A stretch of 64,000 nt of DNA. Source: Pomphorhynchus laevis. Lineage: Eukaryota > Acanthocephala > Palaeacanthocephala > Echinorhynchida > Pomphorhynchidae. How positions within the stretch are numbered: position 1 is the first letter of the stretch; every line of letters begins with the position of its first letter. Location: assembly GCA_012934845.2 (NCBI GenBank), contig WNNJ02000030.1, positions 1-64,000 on the forward strand, read 5' to 3'. The position numbers were made by a program, and so were the translations under genes. The notes beneath the pieces are model-generated. The model had not been told where the DNA came from, made no database searches, and saw only the letters and a list, made by a program, of their open reading frames with translations. Positions 33,554 to 44,700 of the stretch are shown in pieces.

Positions 33554-33555
<2 letters not shown>
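31613..33555. other. AT-rich region downstream of the AIFM1-like exon
   Basis: No gene recognised. A small imperfect palindrome lies at about 32198-32278 (TCACACAA...GCGGTCC / GGACC...GACCCGCTTTTGTGTGA). An (ATATTA)n-type tract lies at 32.84-32.95 kb. A GC-richer stretch at about 32.98-33.09 kb has no assignable identity. Confidence 0.4.

Positions 33556-33626
<71 letters not shown>
33556..33626. repeat. (TA)n microsatellite, left flank of the 390-bp array
   Basis: About 70 bp of uninterrupted TA that directly abuts the first 390-bp unit. The ORFs on both strands that run through it (YIYIYI) are artefacts. Confidence 0.95.
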
Positions 33627-33628
<2 letters not shown>

Positions 33629-33772
33629 CTCGTAACCAACGGATACGCATTTGTGCATATAAAGAATAACTAGAAGGTCTACACACGCAACAAGCCAGTA
33701 AAAACGCTTTCTGCACCTGAGTTTTGTTTAGCATCGTGAGGAATTGCTGGTGTCTTTATAGTTATCACAAAA

Positions 33773-33846
33773 GCAGTCGAAACGCACCCTAACCACTTCA
33801 TCCGACTGACGATGACTGCTGGGTGGTTTGGGGCGTCTCGGAGTGA
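33773..33846 (+). ncRNA. Candidate non-circularly permuted hammerhead, array unit 1
   Basis: Helix II: GCAGTC (33773-33778) with GACTGC (33814-33819), 6 bp. GAAA 33779-33782. Helix III: 33782-33796 with 33823-33836, 13 bp with one bulged A and one T-T mismatch. Core CTGACGA 33806-33812. Cleavage triplet GTC 33835-33837. Helix I: TCGGA+TGA (33838-33846, one bulge) with TCA+TCCGA (33798-33805). Every hammerhead element is present, but in the order GAAA strand, CTGACGA strand, GTC strand. With only 1- and 3-nt linkers one unit cannot fold all helices at once. Pairing the CTGACGA strand of unit n with the GAAA and GTC strands of unit n+1 restores the usual type I order with a ~340-nt loop on helix II. 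Confidence 0.6.
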
Positions 33847-34162
33847 TACATTAGACTGATGGAGCTGATGATCGAAGTCCAGTTTTGTAGCAACTCATAT
33901 GGATTTAAAATCAATAGTAGCCTGTTTAGGCTCCTGGACCACAGTTAAAAGCGATTTTTCGCACTACCAATTTATAAAAAAAGTATTCCTTTCGGAATCC
34001 TGTGAGAAATTCAGTGCCCTCGTAACCAACGGATACGCATTTGTGCATATAAAGAATAACTAGAAGGTCTACACACGCAACAAGCCAGTAAAAACGCTTT
34101 CTGCACCTGAGTTTTGTTTAGCATCGTGAGGAATTGCTGGTGTCTTTATAGTTATCACAAAA

Positions 34163-34236
34163 GCAGTCGAAACGCACCCTAACCACTTCATCCGACTGAC
34201 GATGACTGCTGGGTGGTTTGGGGCGTCTCGGAGTGA
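34163..34236 (+). ncRNA. Candidate permuted hammerhead, array unit 2
   Basis: Same bases as unit 1 over the whole 74-nt strand set. It can act as the GAAA and GTC partner of unit 1. Confidence 0.6.
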
Positions 34237-34553
34237 TACATTAGACTGATGGAGCTGATGATCGAAGTCCAGTTTTGTAGCAACTCATATGGATTTAAAA
34301 TCAATAGTAGCCTGTTTAGGCTCCTGGACCACAGTTACAAGCGATTTTTCGCATTACCAATTTATAAAAAAACGTATTCCTTTCGGAATCCTGTGAGAAA
34401 TTCAGTGCCCTCGTAACCAACGGATACGCATTTGTGCATATAAAGAATAACTAGAAGGTCTACACACGCAACAAGCCAGTAAAAACGCTTTCTGCACCTG
34501 AGTTTTGTTTAGCATCGTGAGGAATTGCTGGTGTCTTTATAGTTATCACAAAA

Positions 34554-34627
34554 GCAGTCGAAACGCACCCTAACCACTTCATCCGACTGACGATGACTGC
34601 TGGGTGGTTTGGGGCGTCTCGGAGTGA
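34554..34627 (+). ncRNA. Candidate permuted hammerhead, array unit 3
   Basis: Identical to unit 1 over the strand set; the unit start shifts by one base from A-run variation. Confidence 0.6.
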
Positions 34628-34944
34628 TACATTAGACTGATGGAGCTGATGATCGAAGTCCAGTTTTGTAGCAACTCATATGGATTTAAAATCAATAGTA
34701 GCCTGTTTAGGCTCCTGGACCACAGTTAAAAGCGATTTTTCGCACTACCAATTTATAAAAAAAAGTATTCCTTTCGGAATCCTGTGAGAAATTCAGTGCC
34801 CTCGTAACCAACGGATACGCATTTGTGCATATAAAGAATAACTAGAAGGTCTACACACGCAACAAGCCAGTAAAAACGCTTTCTGCACCTGAGTTTTGTT
34901 TAGCATCGTGAGGAATTGCTGGTGTCTTTATAGTTATCACAAAA

Positions 34945-35018
34945 GCAGTCGAAACGCACCCTAACCACTTCATCCGACTGACGATGACTGCTGGGTGGTT
35001 TGGGGCGTCTCGGAGTGA
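34945..35018 (+). ncRNA. Candidate permuted hammerhead, array unit 4
   Basis: Identical to unit 1 over the strand set. Confidence 0.6.
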
Positions 35019-35334
35019 TACATTAGACTGATGGAGCTGATGATCGAAGTCCAGTTTTGTAGCAACTCATATGGATTTAAAATCAATAGTAGCCTGTTTA
35101 GGCTCCTGGACCACAGTTAAAAGCGATTTTTCGCACTACCAATTTATAAAAAAAGTATTCCTTTCGGAATCCTGTGAGAAATTCAGTGCCCTCGTAACCA
35201 ACGGATACGCATTTGTGCATATAAAGAATAACTAGAAGGTCTACACACGCAACAAGCCAGTAAAAACGCTTTCTGCACCTGAGTTTTGTTTAGCATCGTG
35301 AGGAATTGCTGGTGTCTTTATAGTTATCACAAAA

Positions 35335-35408
35335 GCAGTCGAAACGCACCCTAACCACTTCATCCGACTGACGATGACTGCTGGGTGGTTTGGGGCGTCT
35401 CGGAGTGA
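35335..35408 (+). ncRNA. Candidate permuted hammerhead, array unit 5
   Basis: Identical to unit 1 over the strand set. The unit is truncated about 130 bp further on by the right-hand (TA)n tract, so its CTGACGA strand has no downstream partner. Confidence 0.6.
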
Positions 35409-35531
35409 TACATTAGACTGATGGAGCTGATGATCGAAGTCCAGTTTTGTAGCAACTCATATGGATTTAAAATCAATAGTAGCCTGTTTAGGCTCCTGGA
35501 CCACAGTTAAAAGCGATTTTTCGCACTACCA

Positions 35532-35534
<3 letters not shown>

Positions 35535-35585
<51 letters not shown>
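35535..35585. repeat. (TA)n microsatellite, right flank of the array
   Basis: About 50 bp of TA repeat that begins inside the AATTTATA of the last unit. Together with the left tract it suggests insertion into, or bounded amplification within, one TA microsatellite. Confidence 0.92.
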
Positions 35586-35587
<2 letters not shown>

Positions 35588-36880
35588 AATCGGAATGAGA
35601 CATGCTGGGTTGAAATATTTGTGAATGGTTTTAAGCCATTCACAAATAAAATTTATAAGTGTTCTATTATGGATCCAAGAATTTTAAAATCATCATTTCA
35701 AGTGTTCCCATAGTATTGTGGCTTCAGGATCACTTGTGTCGACAATAAGAGCTTTGTGTTTAAGAATATCATCAATAAACCCGACCGATTCCAACTACAA
35801 AAATAAATAAGTAAATTAAATAAGTAATAAATAATAATATAAATAAATAATAAATTTTTTTGTGTAATCAAATCATTTTTGTAATTAATTTTAGAAGATA
35901 ACACGTTGGATCCACTGTTTGCCGATCATTATCCAAACACACTTATCGTTTAAGGTTACACTTATCGTTTAATGGTTAAGGCGAAACTTGTCAAAATTTA
36001 AAATTAAAAAACTTAAATTACAAAACTAGCTAGCCTTATGCAAAACATGTTGTTCAACAACATAATACAAAGTCATAAAGACAACTAAGCATTGAGAGTA
36101 TCGACTGTTGTCAAAAAGAAACCATTAAGTCAAATCAAAACGAAAACATAGTCAAAAAGTACTATTACTAGTGACTTTCTTAATGAGCCCAAATCTTATT
36201 CGTGATTTAATCGATGTACAATGAATTTCGAATGCTTACACATTTGAATTAATTATCTGCGATATTAAAATACAGTATTTGATAAAATTTGTGAAAACGA
36301 CAGTTTTGATAAGTGATTGCGCTGACTAATTGTTAAAGAATAATGTTTTCTTTATTCAGAAATTGCTTCTACGTCCAGACATATCCATCCAGACAGTCAA
36401 CGTGTCATGTGATGTCTATCACTGTCTAATCTGCAACAGAAACAGTAACACCAAATATGTTTTCTTATAAATCATTGTGATAGATGCAAAATACGGTAGA
36501 AACAATTTATGACGGTTATTCGCTTATAATTACGAATCCTCATCAAAAACAATCCACCTACTTGCAACAGAAGAAGACCCTTATGAAGCCTGTAGTGAGG
36601 AATACAGTTATGGATTTGCAGCCAAACCGCTTTGTATGTTCGACACCTTTCCTGCAAAAGGGTTTTCCTCTGCAGCAAGCAGCTGGAAATGTCTTTAATT
36701 TGAGCCCTTAAAATGATGACTCATGACATCAACATGTTATGAGTCATCATGACACATTGATGTTATCAATTTTCGTGGCACCTTTATTATTTCCATTTTA
36801 AAAATTCGGAAACTTAAAATGTTTAATGGCTTTTCAACTAATCACAAAGAAATACATCTTTAAGTATTGAAATAGTATCA
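35586..36880. other. Unassigned intergenic sequence
   Basis: Contains a GC-richer block at 36480-36715 with open frames on both strands (75 and 68 codons) but no recognisable motif. A perfect-looking palindrome, ATGATGACTCATGAC / GTTATGAGTCATCAT, lies at about 36714-36752. Nothing here is firmly a gene. Confidence 0.35.
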
Positions 36881-36884
36881 ATCA

Positions 36885-37110
36885 TCCATCCAGGTACCTA
36901 AGATCCGTTGCTTGACAAATGTCTTGAATGAGATAAAGTTAAATGCATAGGCAATTTCCCTAGGCAGTTCGTTCCAAATATTTAGACAGCGATGGGAAAA
37001 TCTAGCAGCACTGGCCATTTCGAGTAAGGATACGCAATGCAAAGGGTACTCATCTGCTGAATGAACTAACTACCATATCGCTATGAGATCTAGATAAAGC
37101 AATATTTTTG
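36885..37110 (-). mobile_element. LINE RT C-terminal tail fragment
   Basis: One minus-strand frame reads AARFSHRCLNIWNELPREIA followed by NFISFKTFVKQ. This is the RxNxWNxLPxEI...FKxxL tail seen at the end of many CR1/Jockey-type ORF2 proteins. Only about 75 codons survive. Confidence 0.6.
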
Positions 37111-37329
37111 CTGTGGATTAATTTTAAGGAAGCTAATCGGTCATCAAATGAACACGCATAATTAAAACATTATAAAGTCTTTTTTTTATTAAATAAAATA
37201 ATTATCGATTACTCTCATCCAAGTATAATTGACATTATTGATATTAATTGGCGCATTTTATAATTAATAAAAATTTATTAAAATATAATTTAATTAAGAA
37301 TAATAAAACTTGATTAAAATTTATTAATA

Positions 37330-38110
37330 AATACAATTTACTATAAAAATACGTAAATCAGATAATTAGTTAATGTTAATATAATGTTCATATCTAGATA
37401 TACACCTTCTGTATCATTTATATTGGTTTTCTTAAGAATAAGGCTTTCTGGATAAATTTGTTCACTAATTGAATAAAAATTATTAGAATTAAATACACAT
37501 ATATCATCAATGTATCGAAACATATATTTCATATATTTATATTGTTTAAATTTAGTTTTTACACAGTTATGAACAAATTCATATTCTATAAAGCTTAAAA
37601 ACAAGTCAGCTATAATTGGGCTACTATTACCACCCATTGAAACACCTTTTACTTGTCTAAATATAGATGTCCCTACTTTTAAATAATTTTGATTTATCAA
37701 AATATTTAAGGATTCTATTTCTACAAATTCATATGAGGCAGCTACGCTCACCTTTAACCATATTATTAATTTATTTATTCCATACATAAACATTTTCTGT
37801 TAATGATTTTAAATTTATTCTTTATATTATTGTGTTGATTTATATATTTTACTATTTTCTGCTTGATGTTATTTTTATAGTAACCTAGTTTAAAATATGC
37901 ATCTATTAAATTATTTAAATGATTTTGAAGAAAGCCAATATCATTACATATTGTTGCAATTCTTAAAATTTCATTATTTAATGTATTATATTTATATTAT
38001 ATGGGATATTATATTTATACTATCTTCAATATCAGTTTTGTTAAGAATAAGGCTTTCTGGATAAATTTGTTCAATAATTGAGTAAAAATACGTAAATCAG
38101 AAAAGTAATT
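37330..38110 (-). mobile_element. Penelope-like RT fragment
   Basis: The minus ORF 37793-37341 reads [20 protein letters not shown] (RT motif with the SSPIIAD signature), then [16 protein letters not shown] (YIDD catalytic box), YPESLILKKTNIND and EGVYLDMNI. The coding frame ends early. At 37.80-38.10 kb further pieces of the same C-terminal region are appended out of order, so this is a compound of two truncated copies. It sits just downstream of the ABCF2 stop codon. Confidence 0.7.
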
Positions 38111-38659
38111 ATTTTTCAAAAATTTATTAATGTATTAATTATTTCACAAACGTATTTTTAAATACTTTTGTAAACTCCAAAGGTGCATAAACTTGGGTTT
38201 ACTCATCAAAAATTCATAAAAATCACACTAATAAATACCTTCAACAAATTCAGGGATATCACCCAAACCTCTAATCACAGCACTAATGTCATCGCATTCA
38301 GTAAAATTGATGTTGGATCCATGGATACAATTCCTAGGTTAATACACGATTAGTCGCTATATTGTGACTTGATGAACTACCTGCAATAAAGATTACAAGT
38401 ATCTTTGTTAATTACTGGATCAGTTGCTGGTTGACCGCTTTCGATAGTAATAAGAAAAAGGCTGATACCACAGCAAAACCTAATGTTATTACCACACATG
38501 GCATAGAAGACATTGAGTAATTGTCTGAATTGCCGAAATCATCTAAGGGAAAGTTATTCTCAACGGTTATTTAAGTAGAAGTAAAAGCTATTTATTAAAT
38601 TGCACCAGTTAAAATTCACAAGCTTAATACTCGTTAAAATCAAAATAAAAGCAAACAGA

Positions 38660-38773
38660 TCAAGTTTTATTTTTACGAGCAACGACAGCAGCAAGATGTG
38701 ATTTATATGAGTATATATCTTTGTTCCATTTCGATATACCATTCTTTCCACATATCCATATTTCTTTTGCAAC
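38660..38773 (-). CDS. ABCF2: ABCF2 exon 13 (terminal)
   Basis: [20 protein letters not shown] then [15 protein letters not shown] and stop, matching the family C-terminus (VAQEIWVCEK...ITKW...YKEHL). Acceptor TTCTTAG. Confidence 0.93.
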   Translation of the reverse strand, partial: VAKEIWICGKNGISKWNKDIYSYKSHLAAVVARKNKT

Positions 38774-41700
38774 CTAAGAAAATGAGTAATAAATCACACA
38801 AAATTGAGTAAATGAACTCAGATATGAAAAATTTAGTAAAGATAAAGATGGTTGATGTAATAGATGAAAAAATTAATACGCTACGATATTAATGAAATAA
38901 CAGGTGAATCAATTAAAATATGAATAAACTAGAATTTAATACATTAAAAGATGAGTTAATTAAGAGACAAAACAATTAAGAAATGAAAAATAAAATTAAA
39001 TAAATAAAATGATAAATGAATTAATATATAAATTTAGAGATGAATGAGAAAAGACAGGAAAAAATAGAGAGATGAATAAACTAGAAAAATTAAAAAATTA
39101 AATTTAAAATAAAAGTCAATTGTTATGAATTGACTAATAAATAACAGACGATGTATAAGAATAAGGATTATAGATCATCAGGGGAACTGTTATGTTATCA
39201 GGTTTCGGACCCTATTCATCTAAGCAACATTGCAGTGGGGACAAATACGCGATAATGACCTATTTCCTCTTATGAAATTTTATAAATTGACTAATAAACT
39301 AGGAACCGAATAAATTAAGATTTAATATTAACATTTAATAATGTAAATACTATTGCCCAGACAAATATTTTGGACAAACAAAATAAGGCTTAAAAACGAG
39401 AATTAAGCAACATGAATATATTTTAGAAAGGGTGATATTTCAATTATTATCTGAGCCACGAACCTGATTTTCTCAGTTCGATTGTATTGAAAAAGAAATA
39501 TAGTCTACTCATAGTCTGATAAGAGAAAGCATGCATATTCAGAGTTATCCTAACACGATGGATGGTAATAAAGATAATTGGAAGTTGGCTATTTTTATTA
39601 GCACATTACAAATATGGTTTTAATCTGATTTAATTTATCGTTGGTTTCTTCCGTCTTTATTGCATATATTCATCACTTTTTCTTGTTCATGTATATGCAT
39701 AACACTTGAAAAGGACTATTGTAGTAGATGATCATTTGTGAACAATAATTTCTTATTTAATTATTCCTCTCGATGTTTAAACGTCTTGAACAATATTAAA
39801 TAAATTGTTTAATATTGTTCAAGGTACAATTCACCCTGTACAATATTAAATAAATTGCTTAAAATAAATAAACAATGAACAAACAATTTTTAAACATTAA
39901 TTAAATAATAAATTTAAACATTTTTAAAGGACAATAAATTATCAAAACTTTAATGTTTAATTTATTCTCATTGAAAACTAAATTGAAATTAAAATCTTAA
40001 ATATTAATATAATAAAAGTATAATAACTCTTACATTTAATTTTTAATATAATATTTAACATTCAATATATAATATATAATTTTTATCAAAATATACCTAT
40101 CCCATTTATTTTTTCATTTTTATTTCAACTTTATAAAACGCAAATTTATTTTTATTCTTTGCGGAAAACATTTTATTTATTTTCATAAAATGGAAGATTT
40201 GTTGTTTTCTAGTCATTAGAAGTTTAAAAGGATTTCGAACAAATTTTCCTGTCAATACACCAGAAAATGTGATTGGATAAAAATCTTATTGTAATTTTAA
40301 GTTTTATACTCTAATTTACACTATAATTTTGCACAGCAAAATTAATGATAAAAATTTTATTGCTACTAGAATTCTTACCAGAATTTGTAAGATGATGAAA
40401 TAAAATTTAAATCAGAAATGAAATTTAACTCCTTCATCTAAAAATGGTTAGAGAAAGTGGGCAACCGAAATGTTAAATAATCTGCTTTTGATATCTCTAG
40501 TTTCGTATTATAAATAGTCAGAATTACGACAGCTAGCCGAGATTCTTCATTGACTCATTTGTATATTTCAATTTAAAAACATGATCCGCAATAGTGCAAT
40601 GCAAGTTAAGACGAATTTTTTCCGACTTTTTAAATCAATATATATTTACTGTAAATATACTTTTACAATTACGATTGTAAATGTTGAATATTGCGTAACT
40701 AATAGCAATAATTTTTAATAGTTCGCATTTGGCCTTAGATATACCTTTTACACATTGACAACCTACAAGTTTAAATAAACCGCGATTTTGATTCAATGAC
40801 TCATTATAAAGCTTTTCAAGAGCAAATACTCTTTTAATAGCTTTCATTAAAAAAATCTATTAAGCTATTAAAAAAGCTATTTTTTAAAACATGTCTTTAG
40901 CAATTCTGAATTTAAATTTATTTATAGAAATAAATGCAAATTAAATAATAATTTAATACAAAATGTTATTAAATTGAAATGATTAAATTATAATCATTAA
41001 TTATATTAATTACATCATAATTAAATTATTAGAAATAATAGCGATTTTGATTCAATGACTCATTATAAAGCTTTGCAAGAGCAAATACTCTTTTAATAGC
41101 TTTCATTAAAAAAATCTATTAAGCTATTAAAAAAGCTATTTTTTAAAACATGTCTTTTCAACTGGCTATAGACACAGCCAGTTGCATTAAAATGGTATTA
41201 AAATGAAACGTTGCTTAGCGTTAAAATGAAACGTTCACATTTAAGTTGCTTAACATTAAAATGAAATGTTCACAATTGAACGTAAAAGATAAAACACAAT
41301 CACAATTTAAAAGAAAAAATACATTATTTAAAACAAAGCATAAATGTAATGTAAGAAAACTTACTATTTGAAACAAAACGCAATTCAACGTGGACGGGAT
41401 TCAAAGTTCGTTAGTTAAACTAATATTTAAGTTCGTAAATTAAAGCAAAACAACAAACAGACTAAGATTTAAGTAAGATTTATTAAGATTTTATAACTTG
41501 CTAATTAATAATTAACTAATTAATAAAGAAAAATCAAATATTTATAAAATATTTATTCATAACTCGATATAATTGTTGATCGTTAATTGTTGATCGGCTA
41601 ATTGTTGATCGTTAATCTATTTTTATTTTCAAATTAAATATTAGATTTATAGATCATGAATAACAAAGAAGAGGTTGAAGTGTTTTCGTAACAAGAGTAT

Positions 41701-44700
41701 GATTTGATTTTTATGATTTGAAATAATGCTATTTGTATTTGTTAATATATTCTTTATGAATAAAATACTTTAAAATAAAGAATAAGTAAAACGTAAAAAT
41801 CTAAGAACATTTGGCAAAACCAAAGTTTTTATCTAAAAATGCAGATTGCAAAAATTATTTTTAATGTCTTTATTTAATTATTTAATATTTATTTATTATT
41901 TTAATTTCAATTATTTTTATTTATAAATATTGTAATGATTGCAACAATTGAAATAATTAACAACTAATTTTTGATAAGATACGGAATCATTATGATAATT
42001 AATCCAATAATGCACCAAATCAATTATTTGGCAATTATTTTTAAATTAAAAATTTTGGAGCAGGATCAACAAAACATCTTTATTTAAATATATCGCTAAC
42101 TAAAGCAAACAACAAAACACATTCATTTCGATAGCTCTATAATTCACAATCTAATAAATGAATCAAAACCATTTAATTAAATATTTATTCTCTTATATTT
42201 AAATATTACAGTTGTGAAATAATGTGAAAAAATAAATATTTATAACATCAAAAATTATTTATTTGTAAAGTAATTAAATTAAACAGATGAGATGAGTTAC
42301 CTGACTAATAAGACGGAAATCGTGGCTCACAAGTACTACACCACCCTTAAATTCGATAATCGCTTCTGCAAGAGCATCAATAGTTTCCATATCAAGATGG
42401 TTGGTAGGTTCATCTAATAGTAGGATATGTGGAATTTTCCAAGCCATCCAAGCAAAAACAATTCGACATCTCTGACCGTCCGATAAGTTTCGCATAGGAC
42501 ATACCTATTATTTACAAACATTTTAAACTGTGTAAAAAATTTATTAAAATAAATAAATTTATTTATTTTTTTAATTTATTAAAATAAATTCTTAAAATAG
42601 CCTTAAAATAGTATCCTGGTTCAAATAATTTCAATATCCCGTGTAGAACTTTTTCGTTTTGAAATTCGTACCATTAATCTACACTTTCTTAAATCTTACT
42701 GAAACAACAGTACTATTTGATATTGCAGAATTTCATTAAATGCTCAATACCTACATTTTGCGTTTCATTCTTTTACAGTTAGCTGTCGATAATTCGGCAA
42801 GTCTGCTGCTTTCATATTTTCAGTGATCAAAATTATAATATATTTTATTCAAATTTTTATCAAAATCTTAACAGAATGAGGTATTTAACGGATATTTGAT
42901 TCAGAAAAAATTAATACAATGATTTTTATAATCATATATATTTTAAATTTTAACAATATTGAAATCATATTTTGACAGCTGATAATTTGAATTATCAAAA
43001 ATCTAAAAAGCATATTTTGTTCGCTTATTAACAAAGCGGTTATTTTAGGAAGAAGATTGAATAATTTTTAACTTGTTTAATGAAATGCCCAATGGAAATC
43101 TTCACAAAATATAATTTTTAATTATAATTACATCAGAATTTATAAATTAGATACAATAGTATATAATTTTGTATAATTTAATACTAGATGTAATTTATTT
43201 GTAAAAAAATATGAAATTATTTTAATTTAAATTGCTCATGTATGGAAAGAGACAAAATTAGACTCATTTATACTTTATACAGTCATATTTCTTATATCAA
43301 AGAAGACTCCTGTCAAATTAAAGTAAAATTTTTAAATCGCTTACGTGTGAATTGTTAAATGTAAACTTTATATTCTTTACATTTTGATTGTAAAAAATAT
43401 CTTTTAAACTTTTTGTTATAAAATGTATGAATACAATTTCAGATATTTGTTATACTGGCAATATTAAAAAGGTATCCGCATGCAAATAGAAAACAAAATT
43501 AAACTGAATTTAATGTCTTGATTTCTATAAATTATATTTATTGATAGAACTAACACAAAATAAAACATAGTTTAGAACTACACAGAAAGTTTAACGTTCT
43601 TCTACAAAATTCAATAGTTGTCGATGTTGTATTCCATTGGATTTGCACAATAATATTTAACAAAAAAAAATGAAATAAAAAAAGAGTTTAAATTTTAAAA
43701 TTCATATTCAGAAATTTTAGGTTAAGTTTCATAAAAGTTTAAAAATGACCATACGTTTTCGTTGTAGCTAGAGAAAAAAAATTTACGACTTCTATAAAAA
43801 TCAATTTCAATTCGCAGTTTAATTTTTTTAAGCGACAACTTCAAAAACTAAAATAATTTCAATATTTTTTTTCCTATTAAACTATTCTGCTTTAAAAAAT
43901 CGAAGGCAAAACTTTAATGTTTTTTGCTTTTGCTATTTTCTTGATTCTAATAATCGAGTTAACCGATTATTCTTAATAATAATATTAAAAGTCTTGATGT
44001 TTGAAAATATTAATAATAATTATATATTTAAAATTTAAAATAAATAAATTATTTAAAGTTGGCATTTTTAATTAGAAAAAAATTATTTCATAACAATTTA
44101 TATTTTGCATAACTTGCGTAATAATTATGAAAAATGAATAAAAAGAATAAAAAAAGAATAATCATCCAAAAGAATAAATGATTTATTCTGAAATAAATTT
44201 ATCAGAATAAATTTATTCTATTAAAAGAATAAATCAAATCAGCTAACTGAGTCTACGTATTTAATATAATTATAAAATAAACAAAACATAATAATGCTAA
44301 ATCAAAATTTAATAATTAAATAATAAAATTAATAATTGTTTTTAGATTTTTTATAATTTAAATCAAGTTAAAATAAAAAAAAATAAAAAATAAAAAAAAA
44401 ATTTAAAATAAACGTCATTTTTATGAATTGACTAATAAATAACAGACGCTTGTATCAGAATAAGAATTAGAGGTCATCAGGAGGAACTGCTATGCTATCA
44501 GGTTTCGGTTCCTAACTCCTCTACCCAACATAGCAGCGGGGCCAAATACATGCTAATGATGTATTTCCTCTGATAAAACTATCTAGTATCTTATTCTAAT
44601 GCAAAGTATATTATTTATTATTCCATCCATAATAAATTTGCCACTTAAGAGTTTAAATTTATTCTTTATATTATTGTGTTGATTTATATATTTTACTATT

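Larger units (their letters stand above)
33627..35537 (+). repeat. 390-bp tandem array (4.9 units) carrying hammerhead strands
   Basis: Units start at 33627, 34017, 34408, 34799 and 35189 (periods 390, 391, 391, 390); the last is cut after about 349 bp. The copies differ at only a handful of positions (A-run length, TTAAAAGCG versus TTACAAGCG), so the array is young or homogenised. Each unit has a hammerhead strand set at offset 146-219, a GATTTTTCGC hairpin, and an ATTCCTTTCGGAAT hairpin near its end. There is no ORF. The array sits between two (TA)n tracts as if inserted into a TA microsatellite. Tandem units of this size without coding capacity and with ribozyme strands resemble animal retrozymes or ribozyme satellites. 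Strand is set by the ribozyme. Confidence 0.92.

Noticed and set aside
33457-33734. Open frames with YIYIYI runs on both strands
   Set aside because: They translate a (TA)n microsatellite and have no coding evidence.
33870-33890. Second hammerhead core (CTGATGATCGAAG) in the 390-bp unit
   Set aside because: There is no room for helix II between CTGATGA and GAAG, and no flanking strand pairs; the core at 33806-33812 explains the structure.
33627-35537. CRISPR-like array
   Set aside because: Repeats are 390 bp and contiguous without spacers, in a eukaryotic setting; this is a tandem satellite or retrozyme array.
36472-36711. Small gene at 36.5 kb
   Set aside because: Both strands are open over the same stretch, and neither translation shows a domain or splice context.
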